A stretch of DNA of 64,000 nucleotides from a bacterium (GCA_021372535.1 JAJFUH010000036.1:20623-84622); one strand, 5' to 3'; shown: positions 52,937-62,646, numbered from the stretch's first letter. The notes: generated by a model from the sequence alone, not told the origin. Made by a program: numbers and translations.

Positions 52937-54190
52937 ATGAACAAGGATAAAAATAGTGCTGATTCTTTGAGGGAAACCGTTGTCGCCGCAGTAGATCAGA
53001 CCCCCGTTCTCGATGTTCATACTCATCTGTATGACACGAATTTCGGCGAAATGCTCCTGTGGGGTATCGATGAGCTTCTGACCTATCATTACCTTATTGC
53101 GGAAGTATTCCGTGCTGCGCCCCTGCCATATGAAGAGTTCTGGTCGAAAACGAAAGTGGAGCAGGCGGACTATATCTGGAAACATCTCTTTATAGAGCGG
53201 TCGCCCGTCTCGGAGGCCTGCCGGGGGATAGTCACCTGTCTTAAAGCACTGGGACTCGATCCCGCCGAACGGAATCTGGGTTTATACCGCGCGTATTTTA
53301 AAAATTTGAAAGTTGCGGATTATATCGACCGTGTTTTCGATATCGCCGGTATCCGCGAGGTTGTCATGACCAACGACCCGTTTGACGATCTCGAACGTCC
53401 CCGGTGGAAAAGGACGATGAAACGCGATAAACGTTTTCGGGCGGCTCTCCGTATCGACAGGCTTCTCGTCGACTGGGAAAACGCGTGCACGGCCCTTTCC
53501 GGGTGGGGTTATGATGTGGAACAGCGTCTCGGAAGCTGGACTCTCAGTGAGATACGGCGGTTTCTGACCGACTGGTCGGCTATCATGAAACCGGCATATA
53601 TGGCGGCCTCGCTGCCCCCCTCGTTCGAATATCCGGACGATTCGCCCTGCGGACGGATTATTGAGGAGTGTATCCTGCCGGTTGGCAGGGAGCTCGGCCT
53701 TCCTTTTGCCATGATGATCGGAGTCAAAAAACATGTTAATCCCGGCCTCGGATTGGCGGGCGACAGCCTCGGTAAAGCCGATATTGCCACGGTCGAGCGC
53801 CTGTGTTCCACATATCCGGACAATAAATTCTTCGTTACCATGCTCAGCCGCGAGAACCAGCACGAGCTCTGTGTGACCGCCCGTAAGTTCCCGAATCTCA
53901 TGATTTTCGGCTGCTGGTGGTTTCTCAACAATCCCAGCATCATCCGTGAAATGACCGCCGAGCGTCTGGAGCTTCTCGGACTTTCCATGATTCCCCAGCA
54001 TTCCGATGCCAGGGTTCTCGATCAGCTCTTGTACAAGTGGAAGCACTCGAGGACGGTCATCGCCGACCTGCTTGTTGAAAAATACAGCGATCTTGCTGAA
54101 GCGGGATGGAAAATAACCGGGGAAGAAGTGCGGCGTGATGTTTCATTGCTGTTCGGAGGTATTTTCGAGAAATTCCTTGGAGATAAGTGA
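52937..54190 (+). CDS. Amidohydrolase-superfamily protein, uronate-isomerase-like
   Basis: 417 aa. The N-terminal metal motif DVHTHLYD and the following MLLWGIDELLTYHYLIAEVF resemble the UxaC (uronate isomerase) branch of the amidohydrolase superfamily. FAMMIGVKKHVNPG and FGCWWFLNNPSIIREMTAER fit the later strands, with Asp in SDARVLDQLLY as the last ligand. UxaC converts glucuronate to fructuronate. This protein is about 50 residues shorter than E. coli UxaC, so the substrate may differ. ATG 52937 is preferred to TTG 52922 because GGAG lies 6 bases upstream of it. Confidence 0.78.
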   Translation: MNKDKNSADSLRETVVAAVDQTPVLDVHTHLYDTNFGEMLLWGIDELLTYHYLIAEVFRAAPLPYEEFWSKTKVEQADYIWKHLFIERSPVSEACRGIVTCLKALGLDPAERNLGLYRAYFKNLKVADYIDRVFDIAGIREVVMTNDPFDDLERPRWKRTMKRDKRFRAALRIDRLLVDWENACTALSGWGYDVEQRLGSWTLSEIRRFLTDWSAIMKPAYMAASLPPSFEYPDDSPCGRIIEECILPVGRELGLPFAMMIGVKKHVNPGLGLAGDSLGKADIATVERLCSTYPDNKFFVTMLSRENQHELCVTARKFPNLMIFGCWWFLNNPSIIREMTAERLELLGLSMIPQHSDARVLDQLLYKWKHSRTVIADLLVEKYSDLAEAGWKITGEEVRRDVSLLFGGIFEKFLGDK

Positions 54191-54303
54191 TATTCAGGAA
54201 TAATAGTGAGAATTTCAACTGATTCCGTGTTTATTCCTGTTCGGCAGATTTATTGCCGATAATGAGGGTTCTCTGTTTTTGGGCAGATATTGTTGATTTT
54301 TAT

Positions 54304-54332
54304 TTGACTTTACATATTAAATCAATTATCTT
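54304..54332 (+). promoter_or_regulatory. Sigma-70-like promoter for tRNA-Gln/rplY
   Basis: TTGACT (54304-54309), 17-base spacer, TATCTT (54327-54332). Expected start near 54339, 18 bases before the tRNA. Confidence 0.55.
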
Positions 54333-54356
54333 AAAAGACTAAGTTTGATGACCTGT

Positions 54357-54431
54357 TGGGGCGTCGACAAGTGGTAAGTCACGAGATTTTGGATCTCGCA
54401 ATCGGAGGTTCGAATCCTCCCGCCCCAGCCA
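54357..54431 (+). tRNA. tRNA-Gln (anticodon TTG)
   Basis: TGGGGCG (54357-54363) pairs with CGCCCCA (54421-54427); discriminator G and an encoded CCA follow. The anticodon stem CGAGA/TCTCG encloses TTTTGGA, so the anticodon is TTG (54389-54391). T-arm GGAGG-TTCGAAT-CCTCC is perfect. It reads CAA and, with wobble, CAG. Confidence 0.97.
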
Positions 54432-54483
54432 TTATATATCAGCGCTTATTATAACGATAACATATACTAACGTGGGAGGTATA

Positions 54484-55119
54484 ATGCCGGAAGCGAGTTT
54501 GGTTGCGCATAAACGAGAACAAAAAGGTAAACAGGCGGCTAAACAGCTCAGACGTGAAGGGCTGATTCCGGGGATACTCTATGGTCCCGGCGAAGAACCT
54601 TCGATGCTGACGATCAATATGAAAGAGCTGTTGAACCTGCTTCATGCTTTTGGAAGAAATGTGATTGTTAATCTCGGCGTTGATACATCAAAGAAAAAAA
54701 TCAAAGCATTTATCTACGACATTCAGCACGATCCTATCTCAGGCGACATTATTCATGTCGATCTGAAGCATATTAACCTCAAAGAAAAGATACGTATCTC
54801 CGTTCCCGTTCAACTGACCGGTGTTCCCGAGGGAGTGAAGAACGAAGGCGGTATCCTCGAGCACAGCCTGCACACTCTTGAGATTCTGTGCCTGCCTGTG
54901 AATATTCCGGAGCGTATCACCATCGATGTTTCCGGTCTGCATCTCGGTGATGCAGTTCATATCGGTGATATTGCGACAACAGATTTTGAATTTATATCCG
55001 AAAAAACCAGCACTGTTGTTCATGTAATTGCACCGAAAATCGCGAAGGTTGTGGAAGAAGCACCGGCTGAAGAAGGTGAATTGCCCGCCGAGCCTGAGGT
55101 TATCGGCGAGGAGGAATAA
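54484..55119 (+). CDS. rplY: 50S ribosomal protein L25, Ctc form
   Basis: 211 aa; the long general-stress (Ctc/TL5) form that binds 5S rRNA. The N-terminal L25 domain starts REQKGKQAAKQLRREGLIPGILYG; a C-terminal beta domain follows. The last 20 residues are very acidic. ATG 54484 after GGGAGGT is chosen over the upstream ATG at 54472. It sits 52 bases after tRNA-Gln and 4 bases before pth, the usual rplY-pth pairing. Confidence 0.95.
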   Translation: MPEASLVAHKREQKGKQAAKQLRREGLIPGILYGPGEEPSMLTINMKELLNLLHAFGRNVIVNLGVDTSKKKIKAFIYDIQHDPISGDIIHVDLKHINLKEKIRISVPVQLTGVPEGVKNEGGILEHSLHTLEILCLPVNIPERITIDVSGLHLGDAVHIGDIATTDFEFISEKTSTVVHVIAPKIAKVVEEAPAEEGELPAEPEVIGEEE

Positions 55120-55123
55120 GTTT

Positions 55124-55753
55124 GTGCTCACTGTCGTGGGACTCGGTAATCCGGGTAACGCCTATGCGAAAACACGGCATAATGCCGGTTTTATGCTTCT
55201 GGACAGCATCGTTGACGGGCGTTTCGACAACAGTATGAAGTTTCCTATTACCGGCCTTGATTTCTCGCGGCGTTTTATGGGGGCAAAACCCCGTTTTAAA
55301 AAGTCGAACGGTCCCTTTTTAAGTATAGAAACAGAGATCGATGCCATCCGGTGCTGTTTTGTAAAACCGATAACATTTATGAACGATTCGGGACGGGCTC
55401 TGACGAGTCTGCGGAGCCGCGGAATTTTCAGGGACATCAGTGAACTGCTTATCGTTGTGGATGACGTTGATCTTGATGTAGGACGTATCAGGCTGCGCTC
55501 AAAAGGTTCCGCGGGCAGCCATAACGGCCTTAAAAGCATTGTTCAGCATCTCGGGACCGAAGAATTCAATCGCTTGAGGATCGGCGTCGGCCCTCGGCCG
55601 CCCGGATCGGAAATGATCGAATTTGTCCTCGGTTCGTTCAAACCGGACGATTTACCGGCGTTACACACATCACTTGCACAGTCTGTTTCTGTTGTTGAGG
55701 CATGGATTACCGGGGGGTATGAAAAAGCGAACACTGTAATTTCACAAGTGTAA
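55124..55753 (+). CDS. pth: Peptidyl-tRNA hydrolase
   Basis: 209 aa. Frees tRNA from dropped-off peptidyl-t[23 protein letters not shown] at the N-terminus contains Asn9 and catalytic His19. FMNDSGRAL and [15 protein letters not shown] with [11 protein letters not shown] complete the site. The GTG at 55124 lies 9 bases after GAGGAGG; the longer open frame runs back into rplY and is not the start. Confidence 0.94.
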   Translation: MLTVVGLGNPGNAYAKTRHNAGFMLLDSIVDGRFDNSMKFPITGLDFSRRFMGAKPRFKKSNGPFLSIETEIDAIRCCFVKPITFMNDSGRALTSLRSRGIFRDISELLIVVDDVDLDVGRIRLRSKGSAGSHNGLKSIVQHLGTEEFNRLRIGVGPRPPGSEMIEFVLGSFKPDDLPALHTSLAQSVSVVEAWITGGYEKANTVISQV

Positions 55754-55788
55754 TCCCCACAATCACAAAACTCACGGAGGATGGTTGC

Positions 55789-57804
55789 ATGTTACTTACC
55801 GTCGCCCCATTTCTTGGATTACTCGGGCTTGCTATTGTTCTGTTAATTTATGCCTGGATTAAGAGGCAGCCTGCAGGCACCGATATCATGAAACATATTT
55901 CCGACGAAATTCATACCGGTGCAATGGCGTTTCTCAGGCAGGAATATACGGTACTCCTTGTATATGCAATTATAGTATTTCTCCTGCTTGCATTCTTCTT
56001 GCCGCAGTTCGGTTTTCAGACTGCGATTGCATTTGTTTCCGGTGCAGCATGCTCGGTGATTGCCGGTTTTATCGGGATGAATGCGGCAACACGCGCCAAT
56101 GTCAGAACCTCCTGGGCGGCAAACCAGTTCGGTCAGGGACGGGCGTTGACGGTTGCTTATTTCGGCGGCGCGGTGATGGGTCTTGCTGTTGCGAGCCTTG
56201 GCCTTCTCGGTCTTTCGATATTTTTCAAGATATATCCTTCGCCGCATGAATCGTCGATTATCAGCGGTTTTGCGATGGGAGCATCGTCCATAGCTCTGTT
56301 TGCGAGGGTTGGCGGCGGAATTTATACGAAAGCCGCCGATGTGGGCGCCGACCTCGTTGGTAAAGTGGAAGCGGGGATTCCCGAGGACGATCCGAGAAAT
56401 CCGGCCACCATCGCTGACAATGTCGGCGATAATGTCGGCGATATCGCCGGGCTTGGCGCGGACATATTCGAATCGTATGTCGGTTCGGTTGTCGGTACGC
56501 TGGCAATCGCCGCCACTGCGACCGCATCCCTGAGATTCGGCGATGTAATTGTGAACAACCAGCTTGTATTCATGCAGCTTCCCATTTACATAATCATGCT
56601 CGGACTGGTGGCATCGTTTTTCGGCGTTTTTTCAATCAAGATTCTCAAGAATATCGATCCCGCCAGCGCATTGAGATACTCGACCTTCATCAGCGCGGGG
56701 CTGTTTCTCGTAGCCGCGTATTTCCTGATTACCGGCTTGACCGGTGTGAGCGGCCCGTTCTGGGCGATTGTCTCCGGGACAATTGCCGGTATCATCATCG
56801 GACTTATAACCGAGTACTATACCGGCGGGAATCCGATACGGAAAATCGCCGATGCATCGTTGACCGGACCTGCAACTAATGTGATTACCGGTCTTTCCAT
56901 CGGTATGGAATCCACCATAGCTCCCGTTATCGTTCTCTGTATAGCCATATACGTTTCTTATCAGTCTGCGGGTCTTTACGGCATCGGTATTGCGGCGGTC
57001 GGCATGCTTGCGACTGTCGGTGTCACCATGACCGTTGATGCTTATGGTCCTATCGCCGATAATGCCGGAGGAATTTCCGAAATGAGCGGTCTCGGGCCTG
57101 AAACCCGCGCCATTACCGACAAGCTCGATTCCCTCGGAAACACCACGGCGGCAATGGGGAAAGGCTTCGCCATCGGTTCCGCCGCTCTGACCGCGCTCAC
57201 TCTGTTTGCGGCGTTTGCTTCGGCGGCGCAGATCACCAGTATCGACCTTCTCAATACACAAGTCGTTATCGGCCTGTTTCTGGGCGGATGTCTTCCGTTC
57301 TTTGTCGCTTCCTCCACCATGCGTTCAGTCGGCAAGGCAGCCTTTAAGATGGTCGAGGAAGTCCGCCGTCAGTTCCGTGAAATACCCGGGCTTATGGAAG
57401 GCAAAGCAAAACCCGATACCGCGAAGTGCGTGCAGATTTCGACAAAAGCCGCGCTCGTCGAGATGCTCCTTCCGGGGCTTACGGCGGTTATCGCTCCCAT
57501 TCTCGTTGGTTTGATCATCGGCAGTGCCGCGCTTGGCGGATTCCTCGGCGGCGCGACGGTGACCGGTGTTCTCATGGCGCTCTTTATGGCGAATGCCGGA
57601 GGCGCATGGGACAACGCCAAGAAAACGATCGAAGCGGGTCTTCATGGCGGCAAGGGTTCCCCGGCTCATAAAGCCGCGGTTGTCGGCGATACCATCGGCG
57701 ATCCGTTCAAGGATACAAGCGGTCCTGCCATGAACATTCTCATCAAGCTCATGAGCGTGGTTTCGCTGGTTCTGGCTCCGCTGCTTCTTCATCTGGGGAA
57801 ATAA
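55789..57804 (+). CDS. hppA: Membrane-bound K+-dependent pyrophosphatase
   Basis: 671 aa, about 16 membrane helices. The pyrophosphate site is [20 protein letters not shown] and [20 protein letters not shown]. The text [16 protein letters not shown] has Ala where K+-independent enzymes have Lys (GNTTKA), so the enzyme belongs to the K+-dependent branch. Those pump H+ or Na+; the ion cannot be settled by eye. GGAGGATGG precedes the ATG. Confidence 0.95.
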   Translation: MLLTVAPFLGLLGLAIVLLIYAWIKRQPAGTDIMKHISDEIHTGAMAFLRQEYTVLLVYAIIVFLLLAFFLPQFGFQTAIAFVSGAACSVIAGFIGMNAATRANVRTSWAANQFGQGRALTVAYFGGAVMGLAVASLGLLGLSIFFKIYPSPHESSIISGFAMGASSIALFARVGGGIYTKAADVGADLVGKVEAGIPEDDPRNPATIADNVGDNVGDIAGLGADIFESYVGSVVGTLAIAATATASLRFGDVIVNNQLVFMQLPIYIIMLGLVASFFGVFSIKILKNIDPASALRYSTFISAGLFLVAAYFLITGLTGVSGPFWAIVSGTIAGIIIGLITEYYTGGNPIRKIADASLTGPATNVITGLSIGMESTIAPVIVLCIAIYVSYQSAGLYGIGIAAVGMLATVGVTMTVDAYGPIADNAGGISEMSGLGPETRAITDKLDSLGNTTAAMGKGFAIGSAALTALTLFAAFASAAQITSIDLLNTQVVIGLFLGGCLPFFVASSTMRSVGKAAFKMVEEVRRQFREIPGLMEGKAKPDTAKCVQISTKAALVEMLLPGLTAVIAPILVGLIIGSAALGGFLGGATVTGVLMALFMANAGGAWDNAKKTIEAGLHGGKGSPAHKAAVVGDTIGDPFKDTSGPAMNILIKLMSVVSLVLAPLLLHLGK

Positions 57805-58002
57805 CGGACGGTTCTTTCACAGTAATCCTGAGGAGTACCCGGTATTATTATATAGAGCTTTTTTAAGTTACATCATAATATAACGGGCCTGGTTCATGCA
57901 CCAGCGGCCGGGCCCGCAATAATAATTTTTTCAATCATGTATCCCTGCTCATCGCCATCCAGCCCTGGATCGGGATGAGCCGGTGTCCGGAGGGAGGAAA
58001 TA
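57805..58002 (+). promoter_or_regulatory. Structured leader of the rpsF operon
   Basis: Two hairpins are visible. The first, near 57882-57916, pairs CTGGT/ACCAG inside CGGGC/GCCCG with a right-side bulge CGGCCGG. The second, 57947-57980, pairs GCTCATC (57947-57953) with GATGAGC (57974-57980) and ATCCA with TGGAT, leaving a 3x3 internal loop GCC/CGG. It ends 9 bases before the GGAGGGAGG ribosome site. Position and CCG/CGG-containing loop suggest an S6:S18 autoregulatory element, which is not proven here. Confidence 0.45.
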
Positions 58003-58563
58003 ATGAGAAAATACGATACCACATTTATTATCGATGGTACGTTCGATCAGACGCAGCGTGAAGCGCTGATCGGAAAATTCGAGGCTTCACTGAAAAAATT
58101 GGGTGCCGAAATCATCCGAATTGTACGGTGGGGACAGCGTGAATTGGCCTATGTGGTCAAGAAACGCACCCATGGTTATTATGTCATATTTTATTACAGC
58201 GCCGATCCTTCCATGATCAAGCCGTTTGAAAACGAATTGAAGCTCAACGAAAGTATTCTCCGGTTCATGACCCTTGTGACCGATGGGAAACACCCCGATT
58301 ACATCAGGGACGAGACCATAGCGCCGGCCAGTGGAACGGTGGCTGCGGAATCCGTTGCGATTGCGGAAGATGAAATCGAACTGCCGGAAGAATTACCCGA
58401 AGAGGAAACCGATACCATCGACGAGTTGTCCGATGATGAGGCTATTGACGGGGATGATGAGAATGACGAGAGTGGGGAAGAAGCTTTGGATGGCGATTCT
58501 GATTCCGATGATAACGAACCGGATGAAAATGATGATGCCGACGATACCAAGGAGGTGGAATAG
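58003..58563 (+). CDS. rpsF: 30S ribosomal protein S6 with long acidic tail
   Basis: 186 aa, nearly twice the usual ~100. Residues 1-~100 are normal S6 (RKYDTTFIIDGTFDQTQREA, RELAYVVKKRTHGYYV). From about 120 to the end the protein is almost only Asp, Glu and Ser/Asn. GGAGGGAGG is 5 bases before the ATG. The stop overlaps the rpsR GTG by one base. No ssb gene lies between rpsF and rpsR as in many bacteria. Confidence 0.95.
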   Translation: MRKYDTTFIIDGTFDQTQREALIGKFEASLKKLGAEIIRIVRWGQRELAYVVKKRTHGYYVIFYYSADPSMIKPFENELKLNESILRFMTLVTDGKHPDYIRDETIAPASGTVAAESVAIAEDEIELPEELPEEETDTIDELSDDEAIDGDDENDESGEEALDGDSDSDDNEPDENDDADDTKEVE

Positions 58564-58787
58564 TGCTGAAGACAAAAGTGAAGGTATGCAGGTTCTGTGA
58601 GAACAAGGACCGTGATTTTAATTACAAGAATGAAAGAAAATGGCGTGCATATATTACCGAGCGGGGGAAAATAATACCGCGACGTATGACCGGAACATGT
58701 GCCAAACACCAGCGTAAAATAAATACGGCGATCAAGCGGGCGCGGTACATGGCGATTTTACCGTTTACGTCCGAGAGCATTCGATAA
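58563..58787 (+). CDS. rpsR: 30S ribosomal protein S18
   Basis: 74 aa. KVCRFCENKDRDFNYKN and GTCAKHQRKINTAIKRARYM are standard S18. The CxxC pair plus the later Cys and His may hold zinc (C+ form). GTG start after AAGGAGGTGG. Binds the S6 partner encoded just upstream. Confidence 0.96.
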   Translation: MLKTKVKVCRFCENKDRDFNYKNERKWRAYITERGKIIPRRMTGTCAKHQRKINTAIKRARYMAILPFTSESIR

Positions 58788-58835
58788 TATACGGATAAAT
58801 TGATTCGTACATCGAGCGGTGAGACAGGGATCTGA

Positions 58836-59840
58836 ATGGTATACTCGAATCGTTTAAACCAGCTCATAGTATCATTGGGCGCAGGAGTGTCAGCCGGGGC
58901 TCTTTTCACCTGGATTGTGGGCGATATCGATGCCGCACATTACGTCGTTGAATTCCTGAGCATCGGGCCCATTGAAATCCCGTTTATCGTGCTTGCCGCA
59001 GTACTGAGCCGCAAGTACTCATGGGGCATGGGGGCTGTGTATACGCTCATCGGAACGGCGGTTTCCCTGTTCATGGCATATCCCGGATTCTCGGTAACTT
59101 CGGTGATTTTCCTTAAAACTGCCTTGATGGGTGTGGTTCTCGGTGAATCGGCATGGTTCGGCGGCAGATTTACCGGGAGACTTGCCGCGGTTGCGCTTCC
59201 TGGTTTCGTACTGGCCGTTGCGTTCGGATTTCCCCTGATTGCCGGCGGCGTTCCCGCGGATGTGCTCGATGATATCAGGAATGAATCGCTCGAGATGTAT
59301 AAGGCGTTCATGTCGAATGATGATGCGGTCAATGCTGTTGAAAATGCCCTGTACCTGTTCAAATTCTTTTTCCGGGTCAGTCTTGGGATACTCTTTCTGG
59401 GGTCCCTTGTCGTATCCTGGCTGTCGTTTCTTGGCGCGCGATGGTTGATGGTGAGGCTCAGGGAGGAACCTGAGCCGGTACCACCGCTGTATGCATTTGC
59501 TCTGCCGTTTCACGCGGTCTGGCTTTTTATTCTGGGCCTCGGATTGTATCTGGGGGAGTTCAAACCCTTGTTGCCGGTCGCTCTCAATCTGTTGTTTATC
59601 ATGGCGTTTTTATATGGGATTCAAGGGCTTGCGGTTGTCATGCATTTCATGAACAGGGTATCCATGGGGCGTTTCCCGCGTGTGTTTTTCTGGCTGATCT
59701 TTTTTGTAACGATAACATTTTCGTTTGTTATTTTGATTTTTACCGGTATTATTGATAATTGGTTCAATCTGAGATCATTACCGTTCTCAACGCAGACAAA
59801 CGGTGAAGAAGAGGAAAACAAAGATGAAAGTGATTCTTAG
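58836..59840 (+). CDS. DUF2232 (YybS-like) membrane protein
   Basis: 334 aa with about eight membrane helices. Family shape and place (between rpsR and rplI) match YybS-like proteins of Bacillus and Clostridia. ALPFHAVWLFILGLGLYLGE is typical of the C-terminal part. Function not known; its permanent link to ribosomal genes is notable. The last 17 bases overlap rplI. Confidence 0.85.
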   Translation: MVYSNRLNQLIVSLGAGVSAGALFTWIVGDIDAAHYVVEFLSIGPIEIPFIVLAAVLSRKYSWGMGAVYTLIGTAVSLFMAYPGFSVTSVIFLKTALMGVVLGESAWFGGRFTGRLAAVALPGFVLAVAFGFPLIAGGVPADVLDDIRNESLEMYKAFMSNDDAVNAVENALYLFKFFFRVSLGILFLGSLVVSWLSFLGARWLMVRLREEPEPVPPLYAFALPFHAVWLFILGLGLYLGEFKPLLPVALNLLFIMAFLYGIQGLAVVMHFMNRVSMGRFPRVFFWLIFFVTITFSFVILIFTGIIDNWFNLRSLPFSTQTNGEEEENKDESDS

Positions 59841-60267
59841 AGAAGATGTAAAAGGGAAAGGCCGTGCAGGCCAGATTATCGAGGTAAAACCCGGGTATGC
59901 CCGTAATTATCTTGTTCCCCGGGGATTCGCATACCTGTCTACGGACAGCAACCTTAAAGTGTACGAGCACGAAAAAGTCTTTAAGGCCAAAGAGCAGGAG
60001 AAAATCCGCATCGAAGCCGAACAGTTTAAAAAAGAGATCGAGAAAATCTCTCTTACCGCCGCGGTTAAAGTCGGTGATGACGGCAAACTGTTCGGTTCCG
60101 TCACTACCCATACGATTGCCGATCTCCTGAAAGAAAAGGGATATGAATGCAATCACCGGAAGATCAACATTGCGGAACCGATCAAGGAACTCGGCGTGTA
60201 TGAAGTCGGGGTTGATCTCGGCGCGGCTATCGAAGCACGTATAAAAGTCTGGGTTGTCAAGGAATAA
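59824..60267 (+). CDS. rplI: 50S ribosomal protein L9
   Basis: 147 aa. MKVILREDVKGKGRAGQIIE and GYARNYLVPRGFAYL are the N-terminal L9 signature; a long charged helix and the C-terminal RNA-binding domain follow. ATG 59824 is preferred to 59803 because all L9 proteins begin there. GAGG lies 11 bases upstream. Confidence 0.97.
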   Translation: MKVILREDVKGKGRAGQIIEVKPGYARNYLVPRGFAYLSTDSNLKVYEHEKVFKAKEQEKIRIEAEQFKKEIEKISLTAAVKVGDDGKLFGSVTTHTIADLLKEKGYECNHRKINIAEPIKELGVYEVGVDLGAAIEARIKVWVVKE

Positions 60268-60313
60268 TATTTCGCAATCCTCAGCATAAAACATTACAGC
60301 AGGATTCGGCTTC

Positions 60314-60820
60314 ATGATTGAGGTATTTGTATCGGGGCTGGCGTACGATACGCTTTCCAATGCTCCGGTCGTTCTTTTGAAAGAACGGACGGGAAACCGT
60401 TTTCTGACTATCTGGATCGGACCGAGCGAGGCAGGCGCCATTGCCCTTGAGCTTTCCGGTGTCTCGTACAAGAGGCCTTTGACGCATGATCTTCTTAAGT
60501 CGGTCTTGAACGGGCTTGATGCAATAGTTCAGAAAGTTGTCGTGAGCTCGTTGAAAGACAACACATTTTATGCAAAATTTTATATCAAGGCTTCCGAAAA
60601 CGCTATAATCGAGATCGATGCGAGACCATCCGATTCAATCGCTATGGCGCTGAAAATGAAAGCTCCAATCTATATTTCGGAAGAACTCGATGAGTCGATG
60701 ATCGAGCTTTCGCCGAATGCCGAAGACCCCGATGATGAGGCTGATACATTTTTACCGCTCGATTTGAAAAAACGTCTCAGGAATATCAATCCTGAGGATT
60801 TCGGTGACTTCAACCTGTGA
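60314..60820 (+). CDS. Bifunctional nuclease (BFN/DUF151) family protein
   Basis: 168 aa. FLTIWIGPSEAGAIALEL and the active-site region IEIDARPSDSIAMALKM (from about 102) define the family. Homologues have DNase/RNase activity; some only serve as stress proteins. An acidic linker and a short tail (PLDLKKRLRNINPEDFGDF) follow the domain. It overlaps the next gene by 4 bases (GTGA). Confidence 0.9.
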   Translation: MIEVFVSGLAYDTLSNAPVVLLKERTGNRFLTIWIGPSEAGAIALELSGVSYKRPLTHDLLKSVLNGLDAIVQKVVVSSLKDNTFYAKFYIKASENAIIEIDARPSDSIAMALKMKAPIYISEELDESMIELSPNAEDPDDEADTFLPLDLKKRLRNINPEDFGDFNL

Positions 60821-62616
60821 TTGTTGTTCATATGCTCAAATTTTACGCCAGAAAAGCGATGTGCACGGTGATTGCCTTGACCCTGATCCTGGTGGCCGGG
60901 GGCAATGCCGGAGCCGATAACGGTACTGCCGAAGCACTTTTCAGACGCGGGCTCGTGAGATTCAATCAGGGGAAGTATGTTTCCGCTCGTCTCGATTTTT
61001 CCGAAATTGTGGAAAAATACAAAACATCCCCCCGTATCACTCATTCCTACATGCTTCTTTCCAAGACATATTACAATATTGGCGATTTCGACCAGGCGGT
61101 CTCGGTCGCTTCTGACCTGAAACGTCTGTACCCGAAAAGCGGGTATGCCGAGTGGACCGATTATATTATCAGCGCTTGTTATTTCCGTCAGAACAAGCTG
61201 CAGGAAGCGCTCGATATACTCACCCGTCTCGCCGCCGATTCGCATGATGAAAATGTGAAAAAGCACTCGCTCCGGGCCTTGCGCTTTGTGATTCAGCCTG
61301 CTGTCGATTCGGATACGTTTACGGCCGCGCTCAGCGAACGTGGCATCAAGGAATCCGACCTCGATCAGGCAGAACCATTCGATACCGGCGACAACCGGTC
61401 TTCTTTTACCCTCGATACCGGGCCGGAAACGCAATCCGTACCCCCGCCACAGGGAATGGAAACCGTTCTCAGAATAGGGCTTCTTGCCCCGCTCACCGGT
61501 GTTTACTCGCAGCAGGGCGAACTCCTCCTGAAGGGTGTGAAAGCGGCATTCGATGAAAAGAATGCCCTGGGCGACTCGGTCAGCCTTGTCGTCGAGGACA
61601 CCGAATCAGACCAGATCACCGCCGTTCTCAAAACACGTGCACTCATTGAGGAGGGTGTTGTAGCCATTATCGGTCCTGTCTACGGGGAGTCCACGGTTAC
61701 CGCAGCTGTCGAGGCAAATGCATCGCATATCCCTTTTGTTGCCCCGACCGCCCAGAACAGCGGCTTGACCGAAATCGGCGATTATGTTTTCCAGTTGAAT
61801 CTGAATCCATCCGTTCAGGCGGAAGCACTGGCCGATTTTGCCGTGAACACGCTCGGTTTTTCCACCGTCGGCATAATCGCAACCAAGGATGACTGGGGCG
61901 AAGAAGTTTCCGAAAAATTCGGGAGCGAGGTTATGCAGCGAGGCGCCCGTGTCATCAAAACCGCCCTTGTCGACCAGAACATAGCGCTTCAGGACATGAA
62001 TCCGGTTATCATGAGTTTCCGCGATAACGCCCCGGAATCCCACGCGCTTCCCGAAAGCACGATCGTTATCGACAACGGAAGCGCTTTTCCCGATACGATA
62101 ATCGTTAAGCTCGATCCCGCTCTGTACGGTCCCCAGCGTCTTGTCCCGATACATACCATCGACGGTATTCTTGTTTCCGCTCTTGCGTTCGACGCTATCC
62201 TGATTGCCCAGCATATCATCGAGTATAATATCAGCACCATTCTTCTGGGTGATTCGGGATGGAGCAGTGAAAACATCGCCGAGGAAGGCGGAAACGCTGT
62301 GGACGGTTCGTATATCGTATCGGCGGGCGGCGATTATTTCGGTGCCTTTGGAAGCGATTACAGCAGTACTGTCAGTGATATTATATCATTGAAAGGATAT
62401 GACGCGCTGGCGATCGTTCTCGAGTGTCTTGCAAACGGCGCCCGAAACCCGGAAGATATCCGCACCGCTCTTCAATCGCTGCGGGAATACAAAGGCTTAT
62501 CATCAATGATCACCATCGATCCCGAACGCCGGACCAACATCGCAGTCGATTTTATAAAAATACAGAACGGTACCTATATCAGAATACCTCATAAATCACC
62601 GGTTTCGGGTGAATGA
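60817..62616 (+). CDS. Exported TPR plus periplasmic-binding-protein (LIVBP-like) protein
   Basis: 599 aa. A signal peptide lies at about residues 6-33 (FYARKAMCTVIALTLILVAG, cleavage near AGADN). Residues about 38-190 are TPR-like (ARLDFSEIVEKYKTSPRITH, DFDQAVSVASDLKRLYPKSG). From about 222 a Leu/Ile/Val-binding fold begins (LRIGLLAPLTGVYSQQGE), with IIGPVYGESTVTAAVEAN. The layout resembles LpoA-type penicillin-binding-protein activators as well as ABC solute binders; no permease is present. GTG 60817 overlaps the previous stop; ATG 60832 would also serve. Confidence 0.82.
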   Translation: MIVVHMLKFYARKAMCTVIALTLILVAGGNAGADNGTAEALFRRGLVRFNQGKYVSARLDFSEIVEKYKTSPRITHSYMLLSKTYYNIGDFDQAVSVASDLKRLYPKSGYAEWTDYIISACYFRQNKLQEALDILTRLAADSHDENVKKHSLRALRFVIQPAVDSDTFTAALSERGIKESDLDQAEPFDTGDNRSSFTLDTGPETQSVPPPQGMETVLRIGLLAPLTGVYSQQGELLLKGVKAAFDEKNALGDSVSLVVEDTESDQITAVLKTRALIEEGVVAIIGPVYGESTVTAAVEANASHIPFVAPTAQNSGLTEIGDYVFQLNLNPSVQAEALADFAVNTLGFSTVGIIATKDDWGEEVSEKFGSEVMQRGARVIKTALVDQNIALQDMNPVIMSFRDNAPESHALPESTIVIDNGSAFPDTIIVKLDPALYGPQRLVPIHTIDGILVSALAFDAILIAQHIIEYNISTILLGDSGWSSENIAEEGGNAVDGSYIVSAGGDYFGAFGSDYSSTVSDIISLKGYDALAIVLECLANGARNPEDIRTALQSLREYKGLSSMITIDPERRTNIAVDFIKIQNGTYIRIPHKSPVSGE

Positions 62617-62646
62617 CAGTACCGGCAATCTCCGGGTATATGCATA

